Shown: positions 1-5,624, numbered from the stretch's first letter. The stretch: DNA of 5,624 nucleotides from Thermoplasmatota archaeon (GCA_030591285.1 JAUVBH010000125.1:1-5624), one strand, 5' to 3'. Made by a program: numbers and translations. Notes: generated from the letters alone by a model not told the origin.

Positions 1-497
1 ACCTTTACGCTCACGCCGATATCTCTGGAGCTGCAAGTGTCGTTATCAGGATCGACCAGGAGCAGGAAGCGTCGGATATCACAAGACAGCAGGGGGTTCA
101 CCTTTCAGTTCTTCATTCAAAAGCCTGGCATGCCAAGGTTGGATCCGCCGGAGGATATTGGGTGATCCCGGACCAGGTTAGCAGGACCCCCATGTCAGGT
201 GAATTCCTTGCAAAGGGATCATTTATCATCAGAGGGAAGAAGAATTTCCTTGACAAACTCCCCATGGAAGGGGGAGTCGGAACGGTATATGTTGAGGGGG
301 TTCCCAAGGTCATGTTCGGACCTGAAGATGCAGTGAAGGAGATCTGTCAGGGAACCTATTACATCGTCCGACCAGGGAAAACCAAGAAATCCGACATCAC
401 CAAGATAATTGCCAAGGAACTTGGTGGTGAGCTGGACCAGGTAATGTCAGTGCTCCCGGCCGGTGATATGGAGATCCAGCGTGTAAAAAGAGATTGA
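1..497 (+). CDS. rqcH: Rqc2/RqcH (NFACT family) protein, C-terminal part, truncated by the window edge
   Basis: The reading frame is open from the first base (first full codon at 3) to TGA 495-497, giving 164 residues of a protein that begins outside the window. Residues 1-105 match the NFACT-R domain (DUF814): LYAHADISGA at the start, AWHAKVGSAGGYWVIPDQVS (41-60), then SGEFLAKGSFIIRGKKNF (65-82). Residues 106-164 are the lysine-rich C-terminal extension seen in archaeal members, ending near LPAGDMEIQR. Family members bind the obstructed large ribosomal subunit and peptidyl-tRNA in ribosome-associated quality control and recruit tRNA for C-terminal tailing; bacterial RqcH adds alanine. Whether this archaeal protein tails is not shown here. 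The N-terminal NFACT-N and helix-hairpin-helix regions lie upstream and cannot be inspected. The 42-bp gap to the next gene contains a promoter-like element, so the two genes may be transcribed separately. The family call is firm. Confidence 0.93.
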   Translation, partial: LYAHADISGAASVVIRIDQEQEASDITRQQGVHLSVLHSKAWHAKVGSAGGYWVIPDQVSRTPMSGEFLAKGSFIIRGKKNFLDKLPMEGGVGTVYVEGVPKVMFGPEDAVKEICQGTYYIVRPGKTKKSDITKIIAKELGGELDQVMSVLPAGDMEIQRVKRD

Positions 498-510
498 TAC
501 AGGCGCAGGT

Positions 511-519
511 TTTATTTTA
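511..519 (+). promoter_or_regulatory. TATA-like box for a probably leaderless CinA-N gene
   Basis: TTTATTTTA is centred about 25 bp before the ATG at 540, the spacing expected when the archaeal transcription start coincides with the start codon. No convincing Shine-Dalgarno lies between box and ATG, which fits a leaderless transcript. Position and base composition are seen directly; promoter function is inferred. Confidence 0.5.
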
Positions 520-539
520 GCGGGGCTGATTACCCGATC

Positions 540-1343
540 ATGGGAGGCAGAACCACCCCCAAGATCAAGGCAGGGGCCCTTGTTGTCGGCAATGAGATAC
601 TCCTTGGTCTGACGAGGGATACAAATACGGTTTTCCTGGCAGAGAGTCTTCTAAAAAGAGGTATCAAGCTCTCCAGATGGGTAATAGTCCAGGATGACAT
701 GGCCCAGATCGGGAGAGAGTTGAAGAACTACATTCAGGAGGGATATGACATAGTGGTCGTCAGTGGTGGAATGGGTCCAACACACGACGATATCACAGTT
801 GAAGCTATCGCAAAAGCCCTATCCGTCCCTATGTCATTCCATGAGGAATGCTACCGAAGGATGTTGATAAAGTGGAAGTCTTGGAATCCCAACAAGGAGC
901 TTCCGGAAAGTGGCAAGAAAGGTCTTCAGAACATGGCCCACGTCCCACAGGATTTCGATCTGATCAACAATGAACAGGGAATGGTGGAGGGATTGGTCGG
1001 TACCGCTCGAAGTGGTCAGACCTTGATCTTCATACTTCCAGGAGTTCCCAGGGAATACAAGGGAATAGTATCAACAGGAAAATTCCAGGACTACCTCCCA
1101 CCTGGACATGATAACGATGTATTCATCCGAGAGGTGAAATTCAGGGGAAAGGAGAGCCAGATAGCTCTATTCTTGTCAGAGGTCCAGAATTCTTTTCAGG
1201 ATATTGACATTGGTTCATATCCCCAGGGTCCGATGTCCGTTATCCTCAGAGTTACCGGAAGTTCAGATGAAGTTGAAAAGGCGGTACCAATGATCGCCGA
1301 AGAGGTTAAAAGACTGGAGATTGAGAACCAAAGGGAGGGGTGA
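540..1343 (+). CDS. CinA N-terminal domain / MoaB-like (COG1058) protein, single domain
   Basis: This 267-residue protein has the molybdopterin-binding-like fold signature of COG1058. GNEILLGLTRDTN (17-29) and VVVSGGMGPTHDDIT (72-86) form the phosphate/nucleotide-binding part. FILPGVPREY (164-173) follows, then a C-terminal region with KESQIA (204-209), IGSYPQGP (224-231) and a small ferredoxin-like tail to the end. CinA-type proteins have been reported as ADP-ribose pyrophosphatases through this domain, while NMN deamidase activity resides in a separate C-terminal domain (COG1546) that is absent here. A label of nicotinamide-nucleotide amidohydrolase would therefore not be supported. Its actual substrate is unknown; a role in nucleotide or cofactor turnover is plausible. 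ATG 540 is the only reasonable start and adds about nine residues before the usual beginning of the domain. The MmcQ-family gene follows after 3 bp, so the two are probably co-transcribed. Confidence 0.85.
   Translation: MGGRTTPKIKAGALVVGNEILLGLTRDTNTVFLAESLLKRGIKLSRWVIVQDDMAQIGRELKNYIQEGYDIVVVSGGMGPTHDDITVEAIAKALSVPMSFHEECYRRMLIKWKSWNPNKELPESGKKGLQNMAHVPQDFDLINNEQGMVEGLVGTARSGQTLIFILPGVPREYKGIVSTGKFQDYLPPGHDNDVFIREVKFRGKESQIALFLSEVQNSFQDIDIGSYPQGPMSVILRVTGSSDEVEKAVPMIAEEVKRLEIENQREG
1334..1343 (+). promoter_or_regulatory. Strong Shine-Dalgarno for the MmcQ/YjbR-family gene
   Basis: GGAGGGGTGA closely matches the anti-Shine-Dalgarno complement and ends 3 bp before ATG 1347. It overlaps the last codons and the TGA stop of the upstream gene. 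This supports the start at 1347 and translation as the second gene of an operon, in contrast to the leaderless-looking gene before it. Confidence 0.7.
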
Positions 1344-1346
1344 AAA

Positions 1347-1703
1347 ATGGACCTCAAAGATGTCTTAGAGCATTGCAGGGAAAAAAGAGGGATCACCGAA
1401 GATTTCCCGTTCGATGAAAAGACATTGACCATCAGGATCGGAGGTAAGATGTTCCTCTTGACGGATATCCATTCGGAACCCCTGAGGATCAATCTGAAAT
1501 GTGACCCTCTCATTGCTCTTGACCTGAGGGATGAGTTTGAAGCTGTAACTCCCGGGTATCACATGAACAAGGTCCACTGGAACACGGTTGTTCTGGACGG
1601 TATAGTACCGGATGATAGGATCAAATGGATGATCGATCACTCCTATGACCTGATCTTCAAAAAATTGAAGAAAGGAGAAAAAGAGCGAATTCTGTTGGAG
1701 TGA
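1347..1703 (+). CDS. MmcQ/YjbR family (DUF419) small protein
   Basis: The 118-residue product has the usual full length and hallmarks of the YjbR/MmcQ fold: TEDFPFDEKTLTIRIGGKMF (17-36), INLKCDP (48-54), VTPGYHMNKVHWNTV (67-81) and the late IDHSYDLIFKKL (96-107). Members are small cytosolic alpha/beta proteins with a fold likened to CyaY or double-wing DNA-binding domains. They are often annotated as DNA-binding, but no biochemical role is settled. The start is fixed by the strong Shine-Dalgarno overlapping the stop of the CinA-N gene 3 bp upstream, so the pair is very likely an operon. The gene ends 6 bp from the stop of the convergent lyase gene, leaving no intergenic space for a terminator. 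The family assignment is confident; the function is unknown. Confidence 0.87.
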   Translation: MDLKDVLEHCREKRGITEDFPFDEKTLTIRIGGKMFLLTDIHSEPLRINLKCDPLIALDLRDEFEAVTPGYHMNKVHWNTVVLDGIVPDDRIKWMIDHSYDLIFKKLKKGEKERILLE

Positions 1704-1709
1704 AGAAGA

Positions 1710-3098
1710 TCACTCAACCCACTTGAACTGGGCTGTGAAATGCCTTAGAACAGGTGATTCATAGGAGAGTTCGAAACCCTTTATCTGGTCCTTTTTCTCC
1801 CAGACCTTCATTACTGCTTTCACCACAAAATCGAGGTGCCTGTGAGTGTAAACCCTTCGGGGTATGGTCAATCTGACAAGCTCAAGCTTGGCAGGTCGGT
1901 TCAATCCGGTCTCTGGATCTCTACCGTTTAGAAGCGTTCCGATCTCTACACCTCTGACACCGGATTCAAGATAGAGATATGCACAGAATGCCATCCCAGG
2001 GAATTGCTCCGGAGGAATATGAGGGAGGAACTTCTTCATATCAAGATATATGGCGTGGCCGCCTGGCGGCCATAGGACAGGTATTCCCTGCTCCTTCAAT
2101 TGTTCACCAAGGTACCTTACATGACCTATCCTGTATGCAAGATAATCCTGATCCACACCCTCATAGAGACCTATTGCCATTGCTTCCAAATCCCTGCCTG
2201 CCAGACCTCCATAGGTGACAAATCCCTCGAAAAGGATTCCGAAGTTCTTGATCTTGTCATATATTTCAGCGTGTCTAGTGGCAACAAAACCTCCAATGTT
2301 AACGATGGCATCCTTCTTTGCTGACATCGTCATAAGATCGAAGCAATCTGCCTGCAGTTTCGCGATTTCCTTGATGGAGTATTTTTCCATCCCTGGTTCT
2401 CTCTTTTTGATGAAATAGCAGTTCTCAGCAAAGCGGGCCCCATCAAGACAGACCAGAATGCCATATTTCTGGGAGAGCTTGTATACTGCTCTCATATTTT
2501 CCATGGAAACCGGTTGGCCGCCGCCAGAATTGCAGGTGGCGGTGATCACGGTGAAAGGTATGTGCTCTTTTCCATATTCCTTGTAGACCGCTTCGAGCTT
2601 GTTCAGGTCCACATTTCCCTTGAATGGAAGATCGATGTATGGATCAGCAGCTTCATCGATGGTACAATCGATAGCTTTTCCTTTCTTGTGCTCGATGTGG
2701 GCCTTTGTAGTATCGAAATGGGTATTTCCGGGTACCACGTCACCATCCTTGATCAGAGCGGTGTGCAAAACATTCTCAGCACCTCTCCCCTGATGACAGG
2801 GTAGGACATATTCAAACCCGAGGATGTCTGCAACAGCAGATTCGAGATTGTAGAAATTTCTGGAACCTGCATAGGTCTCATCCCCCATCATCAAACCGGC
2901 CCACTGCCTATCTGACATTGCTCCAGTTCCTGAATCGGTAAGAAGATCTATGAAAATATTCTCTCCTTTTACAAGGAAAACATTCAATCCAGCTTCCTTG
3001 AGAGATCTCTCTCTTTCTTCACTTGAAGGTATTTTGATGGGCTCTACCATCTTGATCCTGAATGGTTCGACATCGGCGAACATCTCGTCGTCGGTCAT
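1710..3098 (-). CDS. tnaA: Tryptophanase (PLP-dependent beta-eliminating lyase), with tyrosine phenol-lyase-like stretches
   Basis: The 462-residue product is a fold-type I PLP enzyme that matches the tryptophanase/tyrosine phenol-lyase family throughout, from VEPFRIKMVEPI near the N-terminus to VLRHFTAQFKWVE at the C-terminus. In numbering from ATG 3098: TDSGTGAMSD (54-63), catalytic Tyr76 in DETYAGSR, the PLP-phosphate motif HQGRGAE (102-108), Asn190 in CNSGGGQPVS, Asp219 and Arg222 in LDGARFAEN, Schiff-base Lys262 in MSAKKDA and substrate-carboxylate Arg409 in VRLTIPRR. Three specificity positions are tryptophanase-like: Asp129 (Thr in tyrosine phenol-lyase), Ile386 (Arg381 there) and His453 (Phe448 there). 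The expected reaction is L-tryptophan to indole, pyruvate and ammonia in the cytosol. The frame stays open to ATG 3194, but the TATA box fits a start at 3098, and 462 residues matches family length (about 456-471). No TnaC-like leader or permease gene is adjacent. Tyrosine phenol-lyase or broader activity remains possible. Confidence 0.9.
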   Translation of the reverse strand: MTDDEMFADVEPFRIKMVEPIKIPSSEERERSLKEAGLNVFLVKGENIFIDLLTDSGTGAMSDRQWAGLMMGDETYAGSRNFYNLESAVADILGFEYVLPCHQGRGAENVLHTALIKDGDVVPGNTHFDTTKAHIEHKKGKAIDCTIDEAADPYIDLPFKGNVDLNKLEAVYKEYGKEHIPFTVITATCNSGGGQPVSMENMRAVYKLSQKYGILVCLDGARFAENCYFIKKREPGMEKYSIKEIAKLQADCFDLMTMSAKKDAIVNIGGFVATRHAEIYDKIKNFGILFEGFVTYGGLAGRDLEAMAIGLYEGVDQDYLAYRIGHVRYLGEQLKEQGIPVLWPPGGHAIYLDMKKFLPHIPPEQFPGMAFCAYLYLESGVRGVEIGTLLNGRDPETGLNRPAKLELVRLTIPRRVYTHRHLDFVVKAVMKVWEKKDQIKGFELSYESPVLRHFTAQFKWVE

Positions 3099-3117
3099 AC
3101 CTGCTGAATTGTGTATT

Positions 3118-3129
3118 GGTTTATAAACC
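3118..3129 (-). promoter_or_regulatory. Palindromic TATA box upstream of the tryptophanase gene
   Basis: GGTTTATAAACC is a perfect 12-bp palindrome centred about 25 bp before the ATG at 3098 on the minus strand. On that strand it is preceded by GAAAC, which resembles a BRE. The spacing predicts transcription starting at or next to ATG 3098, hence a leaderless mRNA, and argues against the longer reading frame. Because the box is symmetric it could also direct transcription rightward, but I see no matching start codon close by on that side. Confidence 0.6.
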
Positions 3130-3280
3130 GTTTCTATGTCCCACCATTGATAGATATTCTTATTGAATATGACTGATCTTTCTATTCTTCTCATTCAAAT
3201 GAGGGGCATCTTCCCGGCCAATGCTTTGAAGCCATGGGAAAAAACATATCATCAGATGTATATTGTGAAATGGGAATTGA

Positions 3281-3647
3281 ATGATCGAGATCACAGAGAC
3301 CTTCTTTGCAGAAGATAGGGATATCTGGAGAGAGTGGCTCCAGAAAAATCACACCGAGAAGAAGGAGAGATGTGTTCCATATCCTAAAGCCAAAAGCCGG
3401 ATTGGACATATTCAATGCCAGGGATCCTGAAAATGTCGCACCTTCGGTAAAATATAGAGGTAAAGAGGTTAAGGTGCCTGATTTCATCAAGAGCATATTC
3501 AAGAAGGAACCTGGAATATGGGAGAAGTTCTCTTCGATGTCCCCTTCGCATAAGAACCAGTATCTCTTCTATATTTTAGATGCCAAACAACAGGAAACCA
3601 GAATACAAAGAGCGAAGAAGACGGTTGATCGGATCAGAGACGAATAA
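3281..3647 (+). pseudogene. YdeI/OmdA-family gene, apparently frameshifted and missing its centre
   Basis: Two pieces of one family lie in adjacent frames. From ATG 3281 the first frame encodes IEITETFFAEDRDIWREWLQ and NHTEKKE, typical of the N-terminus of YdeI/OmpD-associated proteins, then hits TGA at 3428-3430. The +1 frame, ending at TAA 3645-3647, encodes KVPDFIKSIFKKEP followed by WEKFSSMSPSHKNQYLFYIL and AKQQETRIQRAKKTVDRI, a good match to the C-terminal OmdA domain. The crossover lies roughly in 3350-3420, where both frames give a plausible V..K-K-like strand. Joined, the pieces give about 120 residues against roughly 190 in intact proteins. The central region, which usually contains a CFGWIDS-like motif and an arginine/lysine-rich segment, is absent. 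A shift plus a deletion points to decay. Alternatives are a sequencing error in a naturally short member, or translation of the second frame alone from ATG 3306, whose first 20 residues do not look family-like. Family function is poorly defined; it has been linked to stress and bacteriocin tolerance in bacteria. Confidence 0.65.
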
Positions 3648-3656
3648 GAGGATGAT
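3648..3656 (+). promoter_or_regulatory. Shine-Dalgarno-like site that decides the NUDIX start
   Basis: GAGGATGAT lies 7 bp before ATG 3664 and directly after the stop of the YdeI-like remnant. It favours ATG 3664 over the in-frame ATGs at 3580, 3652 and 3655; the last two fall inside the site itself. Confidence 0.45.
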
Positions 3657-3663
3657 GTGCAAA

Positions 3664-4074
3664 ATGACAGAAGCTGTGGCCTTTCTACTGGTGAAAGACG
3701 GAAAATTCCTTGCTGAAAAGAGAAGGATGGACAAAGAAGCTTATCCTGGAATGCTGGCAGTGCCTGGAGGAAGAATGGAAATTGGAGAGACCATGGAAGA
3801 TACCTTGATAAGGGAGATGAGAGAGGAATTATCTGTCACTCCTCTGGTATATGAATACTTCAGCAGTATTGAAGATCCGGACGTATATGGTGGATTGATG
3901 ATCCATTATTACTGGGTATCATCATGGGAAGGGGACATTAGGTCCCAGGAAGCTGAAGAGGTCCTATGGGTACCTTTGTTGGACCATAACAACATCGAGG
4001 TTCTCATTGATAAAGAGGCCGTAAAGAAATTCCTTGATGGAAATCGACATGATCTTAATCGGCCTCCCCCTTGA
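3664..4074 (+). CDS. NUDIX hydrolase
   Basis: This 136-residue single-domain protein opens with the usual first strand, AVAFLLVKDGKFLAEKRR (4-21), and carries the complete 23-residue NUDIX box at 36-58: Gly36, Glu42, Arg50-Glu51, Glu54-Glu55. Ser57 replaces the usual Gly near the end of the box. The box glutamates bind the metal needed to hydrolyse a nucleoside diphosphate linked to another moiety. EEVLWVPLLD follows as the late strand common in MutT-like members. The substrate cannot be read from sequence; oxidised nucleotides, NDP-sugars or ADP-ribose are all possible. The frame is open back to 3580, but the longer start would overlap the YdeI-like remnant and add a basic tail unlike the family, so I use 3664. 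The AlkD-like gene follows 42 bp downstream in the same frame, probably in the same transcript, suggesting a shared role in handling damaged nucleotides or DNA. Confidence 0.9.
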   Translation: MTEAVAFLLVKDGKFLAEKRRMDKEAYPGMLAVPGGRMEIGETMEDTLIREMREELSVTPLVYEYFSSIEDPDVYGGLMIHYYWVSSWEGDIRSQEAEEVLWVPLLDHNNIEVLIDKEAVKKFLDGNRHDLNRPPP

Positions 4075-4116
4075 ATTATTTTCAAATGGATCCACAAAGG
4101 AAAGCTGGGATATGAA

Positions 4117-4827
4117 ATGGATAATGAAGCAATGGTCCAATGGACGATCAATGAACTTGAAAAGCTTGTTGATCCTGAAAGGAAAGAGTGGTCTAAAGGA
4201 TATTATCCATCATCAATGAGGATAATAGGTGTCAAGGTTCCAGACCAGAGAGTTGTTAGAAAGAAGCTTATGAAGGAACTGAAAGGTAAACCTATGGAAG
4301 ATGTGATCAAAATATCCAAAATGCTGGTAGACACTGACATCTTTGAATGCCAGCAGGTTGCATATGAGATCCTTGACAAGAACAAGAAAGCTCGAAGTGC
4401 TCTCACACAAAATGACCTGGAGGACCTCCGGAAAGGTCTCGATAATTGGGTTTCTGTAGACACATATTCCGGATATCTTGCAGGTGTAGCATGGAGAGAA
4501 GGAACACTTTCAGATGGTGTTATTGAAAAATGGGCTCACTCAGATAATTTCTGGGAACGAAGGACAGCTGTGGTGAGTACTGTAGCTCTGAACCAGAAAG
4601 CAAGAGGTGGGACCGGAGATGTGAAAAGGACCTTATGGGTCTGTGAGATGGTTGCTTCGGATAAGCAGGATATGGTCGCCAAAGCATTATCCTGGGCCCT
4701 CAGGGAGCTTTCAAAGGTTGATAGGGAACCTGTCATCGAATTCATGGAGATGTACGATGATGTTCTCCCAAGCAGGGTGAAAAGAGAGGTCAGGAAAAAG
4801 CTGGAAACCGGGAAGAAGAATGGTTGA
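4117..4827 (+). CDS. AlkD-like DNA alkylation repair protein (HEAT-repeat glycosylase family)
   Basis: The 236-residue protein fits the COG4912/AlkD family in length and layout: an all-helical HEAT-like repeat fold with YYPSSMRIIGVKVPDQRVV (29-47) at the start, matching the family's conserved 'GV.vp..R' element. Residues aligning with the AlkD DNA-contact and catalytic set are present: Trp111 and Asp115 in NWVSVD, Arg149 in WERRTAVVS, and Trp193 with Arg196 in ALSWALREL. The characterised bacterial enzyme excises positively charged bases such as N3-methyladenine and N7-methylguanine, including bulky adducts, without flipping the base. Retention of the Trp/Asp/Arg/Trp set suggests this one is active, but lesion range is not predictable. 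ATG 4117 is the first in-frame ATG after the NUDIX stop; no strong Shine-Dalgarno is visible, only AAGGA about 15 bp upstream, so the exact start is less certain. Co-transcription with the NUDIX gene is likely. Confidence 0.82.
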   Translation: MDNEAMVQWTINELEKLVDPERKEWSKGYYPSSMRIIGVKVPDQRVVRKKLMKELKGKPMEDVIKISKMLVDTDIFECQQVAYEILDKNKKARSALTQNDLEDLRKGLDNWVSVDTYSGYLAGVAWREGTLSDGVIEKWAHSDNFWERRTAVVSTVALNQKARGGTGDVKRTLWVCEMVASDKQDMVAKALSWALRELSKVDREPVIEFMEMYDDVLPSRVKREVRKKLETGKKNG

Positions 4828-4841
4828 GAAGTGAACCTATC

Positions 4842-4850
4842 TTAAATATA
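4842..4850 (+). promoter_or_regulatory. TATA-like box for the membrane protein gene
   Basis: TTAAATATA lies in the 48-bp gap after the AlkD-like gene, centred 30 bp before ATG 4876. A start site about 26 bp downstream of the centre would leave a leader of only a few bases. This suggests separate transcription of the membrane protein and supports ATG 4876 over the in-frame TTG at 4867. Confidence 0.45.
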
Positions 4851-4875
4851 TCCCATTCGTTTCACATTGGGAACC

Positions 4876-5544
4876 ATGGGGATAATATCGATTCCAACCG
4901 AGCAGACCACAGCTTTCACTGATCTTATTCTAGCCGTGCTCGGAACACTAACAGCAGTGTACATCGCTAAAAAGGGAATGGGTAAAAACCCGTTCAGAAC
5001 AAGGATATGGTCCGGAGCTTTCTTTTTCCTGGCACTCTCTGCTGGAGTTGGTGCAATTGCCCATGGATTCGATATGTCTGATAAACTCAATGGAAATGTT
5101 TGGCACGTTATCAACTTCGGACTTGGAATGACGGTTGCTCTATTTCTGGTAGCTACTGCGACCGATCTCACACATCACAAACTGGCAGTAAGGATATTGC
5201 CTGCATTGATTTTAGTAGCGATCATTTTTTTCCTGGTGACGGTTTTCATTCCTGGAAGTTTCCTCGTTTTCATAATATATGAATCAATAGCGATGTTGGC
5301 TGCCCTTGGAACGTACATTGGATTAGCCATGAGAAAGAAGCTTGATGGGGCAGCGATGATCGCTGCTGCAATTTTTTTAACAATGGTGGCAGCAGGTATC
5401 CAAGCTTCAGAAGCCATCAATGTCACCATCATATGGGAGTTCGATCACAACGGAATTTTCCACATTGTTCAGATGATAGCTCTTCCTCTTTTTGCTTATG
5501 GAATATCAAAAGGGTCAATTGGTGAAGAGAGTAAAACAGAATAA
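4876..5544 (+). CDS. Seven-helix membrane protein, DUF6962/CREST-like
   Basis: The 222-residue product has no soluble domain and about seven predicted membrane helices, near residues 12-31, 43-64, 74-97, 105-125, 127-150, 157-178 and 192-210. The ends are short and the tail is acidic (EESKTE). Polar residues sit where membrane hydrolases of the CREST superfamily and DUF6962-type proteins have theirs: Asp16 in helix 1 (FTDLILA), Ser55 and His63 in helix 2 (SAGVGAIAHGF), and a DHNGIFHIVQ motif (190-199) with His191 and His196 at helix 7. In alkaline ceramidases a Ser, an Asp and three His form a zinc site; here the last two His are five residues apart rather than four, so the match is imperfect. 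The substrate is unknown; a metal-dependent lipid hydrolase or a sensor are both only guesses. The frame also allows a TTG start at 4867, but ATG 4876 fits the promoter better. Confidence 0.6.
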   Translation: MGIISIPTEQTTAFTDLILAVLGTLTAVYIAKKGMGKNPFRTRIWSGAFFFLALSAGVGAIAHGFDMSDKLNGNVWHVINFGLGMTVALFLVATATDLTHHKLAVRILPALILVAIIFFLVTVFIPGSFLVFIIYESIAMLAALGTYIGLAMRKKLDGAAMIAAAIFLTMVAAGIQASEAINVTIIWEFDHNGIFHIVQMIALPLFAYGISKGSIGEESKTE

Positions 5545-5574
5545 TTCCGACCCTCCACTGATTATTCGCATTAT

Positions 5575-5588
5575 TCTGAATATTCAGA
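5575..5588. repeat. 14-bp perfect palindrome in AT-rich intergenic DNA
   Basis: TCTGAATATTCAGA is a perfect inverted repeat with no spacer, 30 bp after the membrane protein stop. Two ATTATTC copies (5561-5567 and 5570-5576) precede it. It could be an operator or promoter element of a gene beyond the right edge. It lacks a loop and a following T-tract, so it does not look like a hairpin terminator. The rest of 5545-5624 shows no recognisable gene. Confidence 0.35.
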
Positions 5589-5624
5589 CATATCCAAATA
5601 GTGTGATTGGTGTCGCCCCATTAT

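Noticed and set aside
1196..1513. Minus-strand open frame across the CinA-N/MmcQ junction
   Set aside because: It runs antisense across two well-supported genes and their Shine-Dalgarno; composition is serine-rich without motifs.
1701..1712. Bidirectional terminator between the convergent MmcQ-family and lyase genes
   Set aside because: Only 6 bp separate the stop codons, with no hairpin or T-tract; termination must occur inside the opposing genes.
2514..2804. Plus-strand open frame of 96 codons inside the tryptophanase gene
   Set aside because: It is antisense to conserved parts of a clear PLP enzyme and has no recognisable motif; a shadow.
3098..3280. Possible TnaC-like leader peptide or attenuator upstream of tryptophanase
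   Set aside because: No short Trp-containing ORF with an upstream Shine-Dalgarno is visible before 3098, and the TATA spacing leaves no room for a leader.
3191..3502. Minus-strand open frame of 103 codons upstream of the tryptophanase gene
   Set aside because: It lies antisense to the recognisable YdeI/OmdA segments and shows no family features of its own.
4842..5171. Minus-strand open frame of 109 codons over the membrane protein gene
   Set aside because: It is antisense to a frame with regular hydrophobic helices and its own promoter-like element; no family features.

Overview
This 5.6 kb window looks chromosomal and archaeal. The left edge cuts an archaeal-type Rqc2/RqcH (NFACT) gene. 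At least two genes have a TATA-like box centred about 25 bp before the start codon, the usual layout of leaderless archaeal transcripts. Genes are short and tightly packed, with moderate GC and many AGA/AGG arginine codons. A euryarchaeal or Thermoplasmatota-like peptide-degrading lineage would fit, but that is inference. I see no RNA genes, CRISPR, insertion sequences or phage genes.

Left part, + strand: the 3' end of rqcH (1-497); then, after a short gap with its own TATA box, a single-domain CinA-N/MoaB-like protein (540-1343); and, coupled to it by a strong Shine-Dalgarno, a small MmcQ/YjbR-family protein (1347-1703).

Centre, - strand: a PLP-dependent beta-eliminating lyase that converges on the MmcQ gene with 6 bp between stop codons. 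It resembles tyrosine phenol-lyase over much of its length, but three positions that separate the two enzymes are tryptophanase-like (Asp, Ile, His). I call it tryptophanase, which cleaves L-tryptophan to indole, pyruvate and ammonia. A palindromic TATA box places its start at 3098, giving 462 residues, rather than at the longest-ORF start at 3194.

Right part, + strand: a YdeI/OmdA-family gene that appears broken (N-terminal piece in one frame, C-terminal piece in the +1 frame, middle missing), a NUDIX hydrolase, an AlkD-like HEAT-repeat DNA glycosylase homologue, and, from its own promoter, a seven-helix membrane protein with histidines resembling DUF6962/CREST-type proteins. The last 80 bp are AT-rich and hold a perfect 14-bp palindrome.

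The genes do not form one obvious pathway. NUDIX plus AlkD-like suggests a small nucleotide/DNA-damage module; the tryptophanase belongs to amino-acid catabolism; rqcH belongs to ribosome quality control. I found no clear new multi-gene system. The most interesting points are the mixed signature of the lyase, the decayed or minimal YdeI gene, and the uncharacterised membrane protein.
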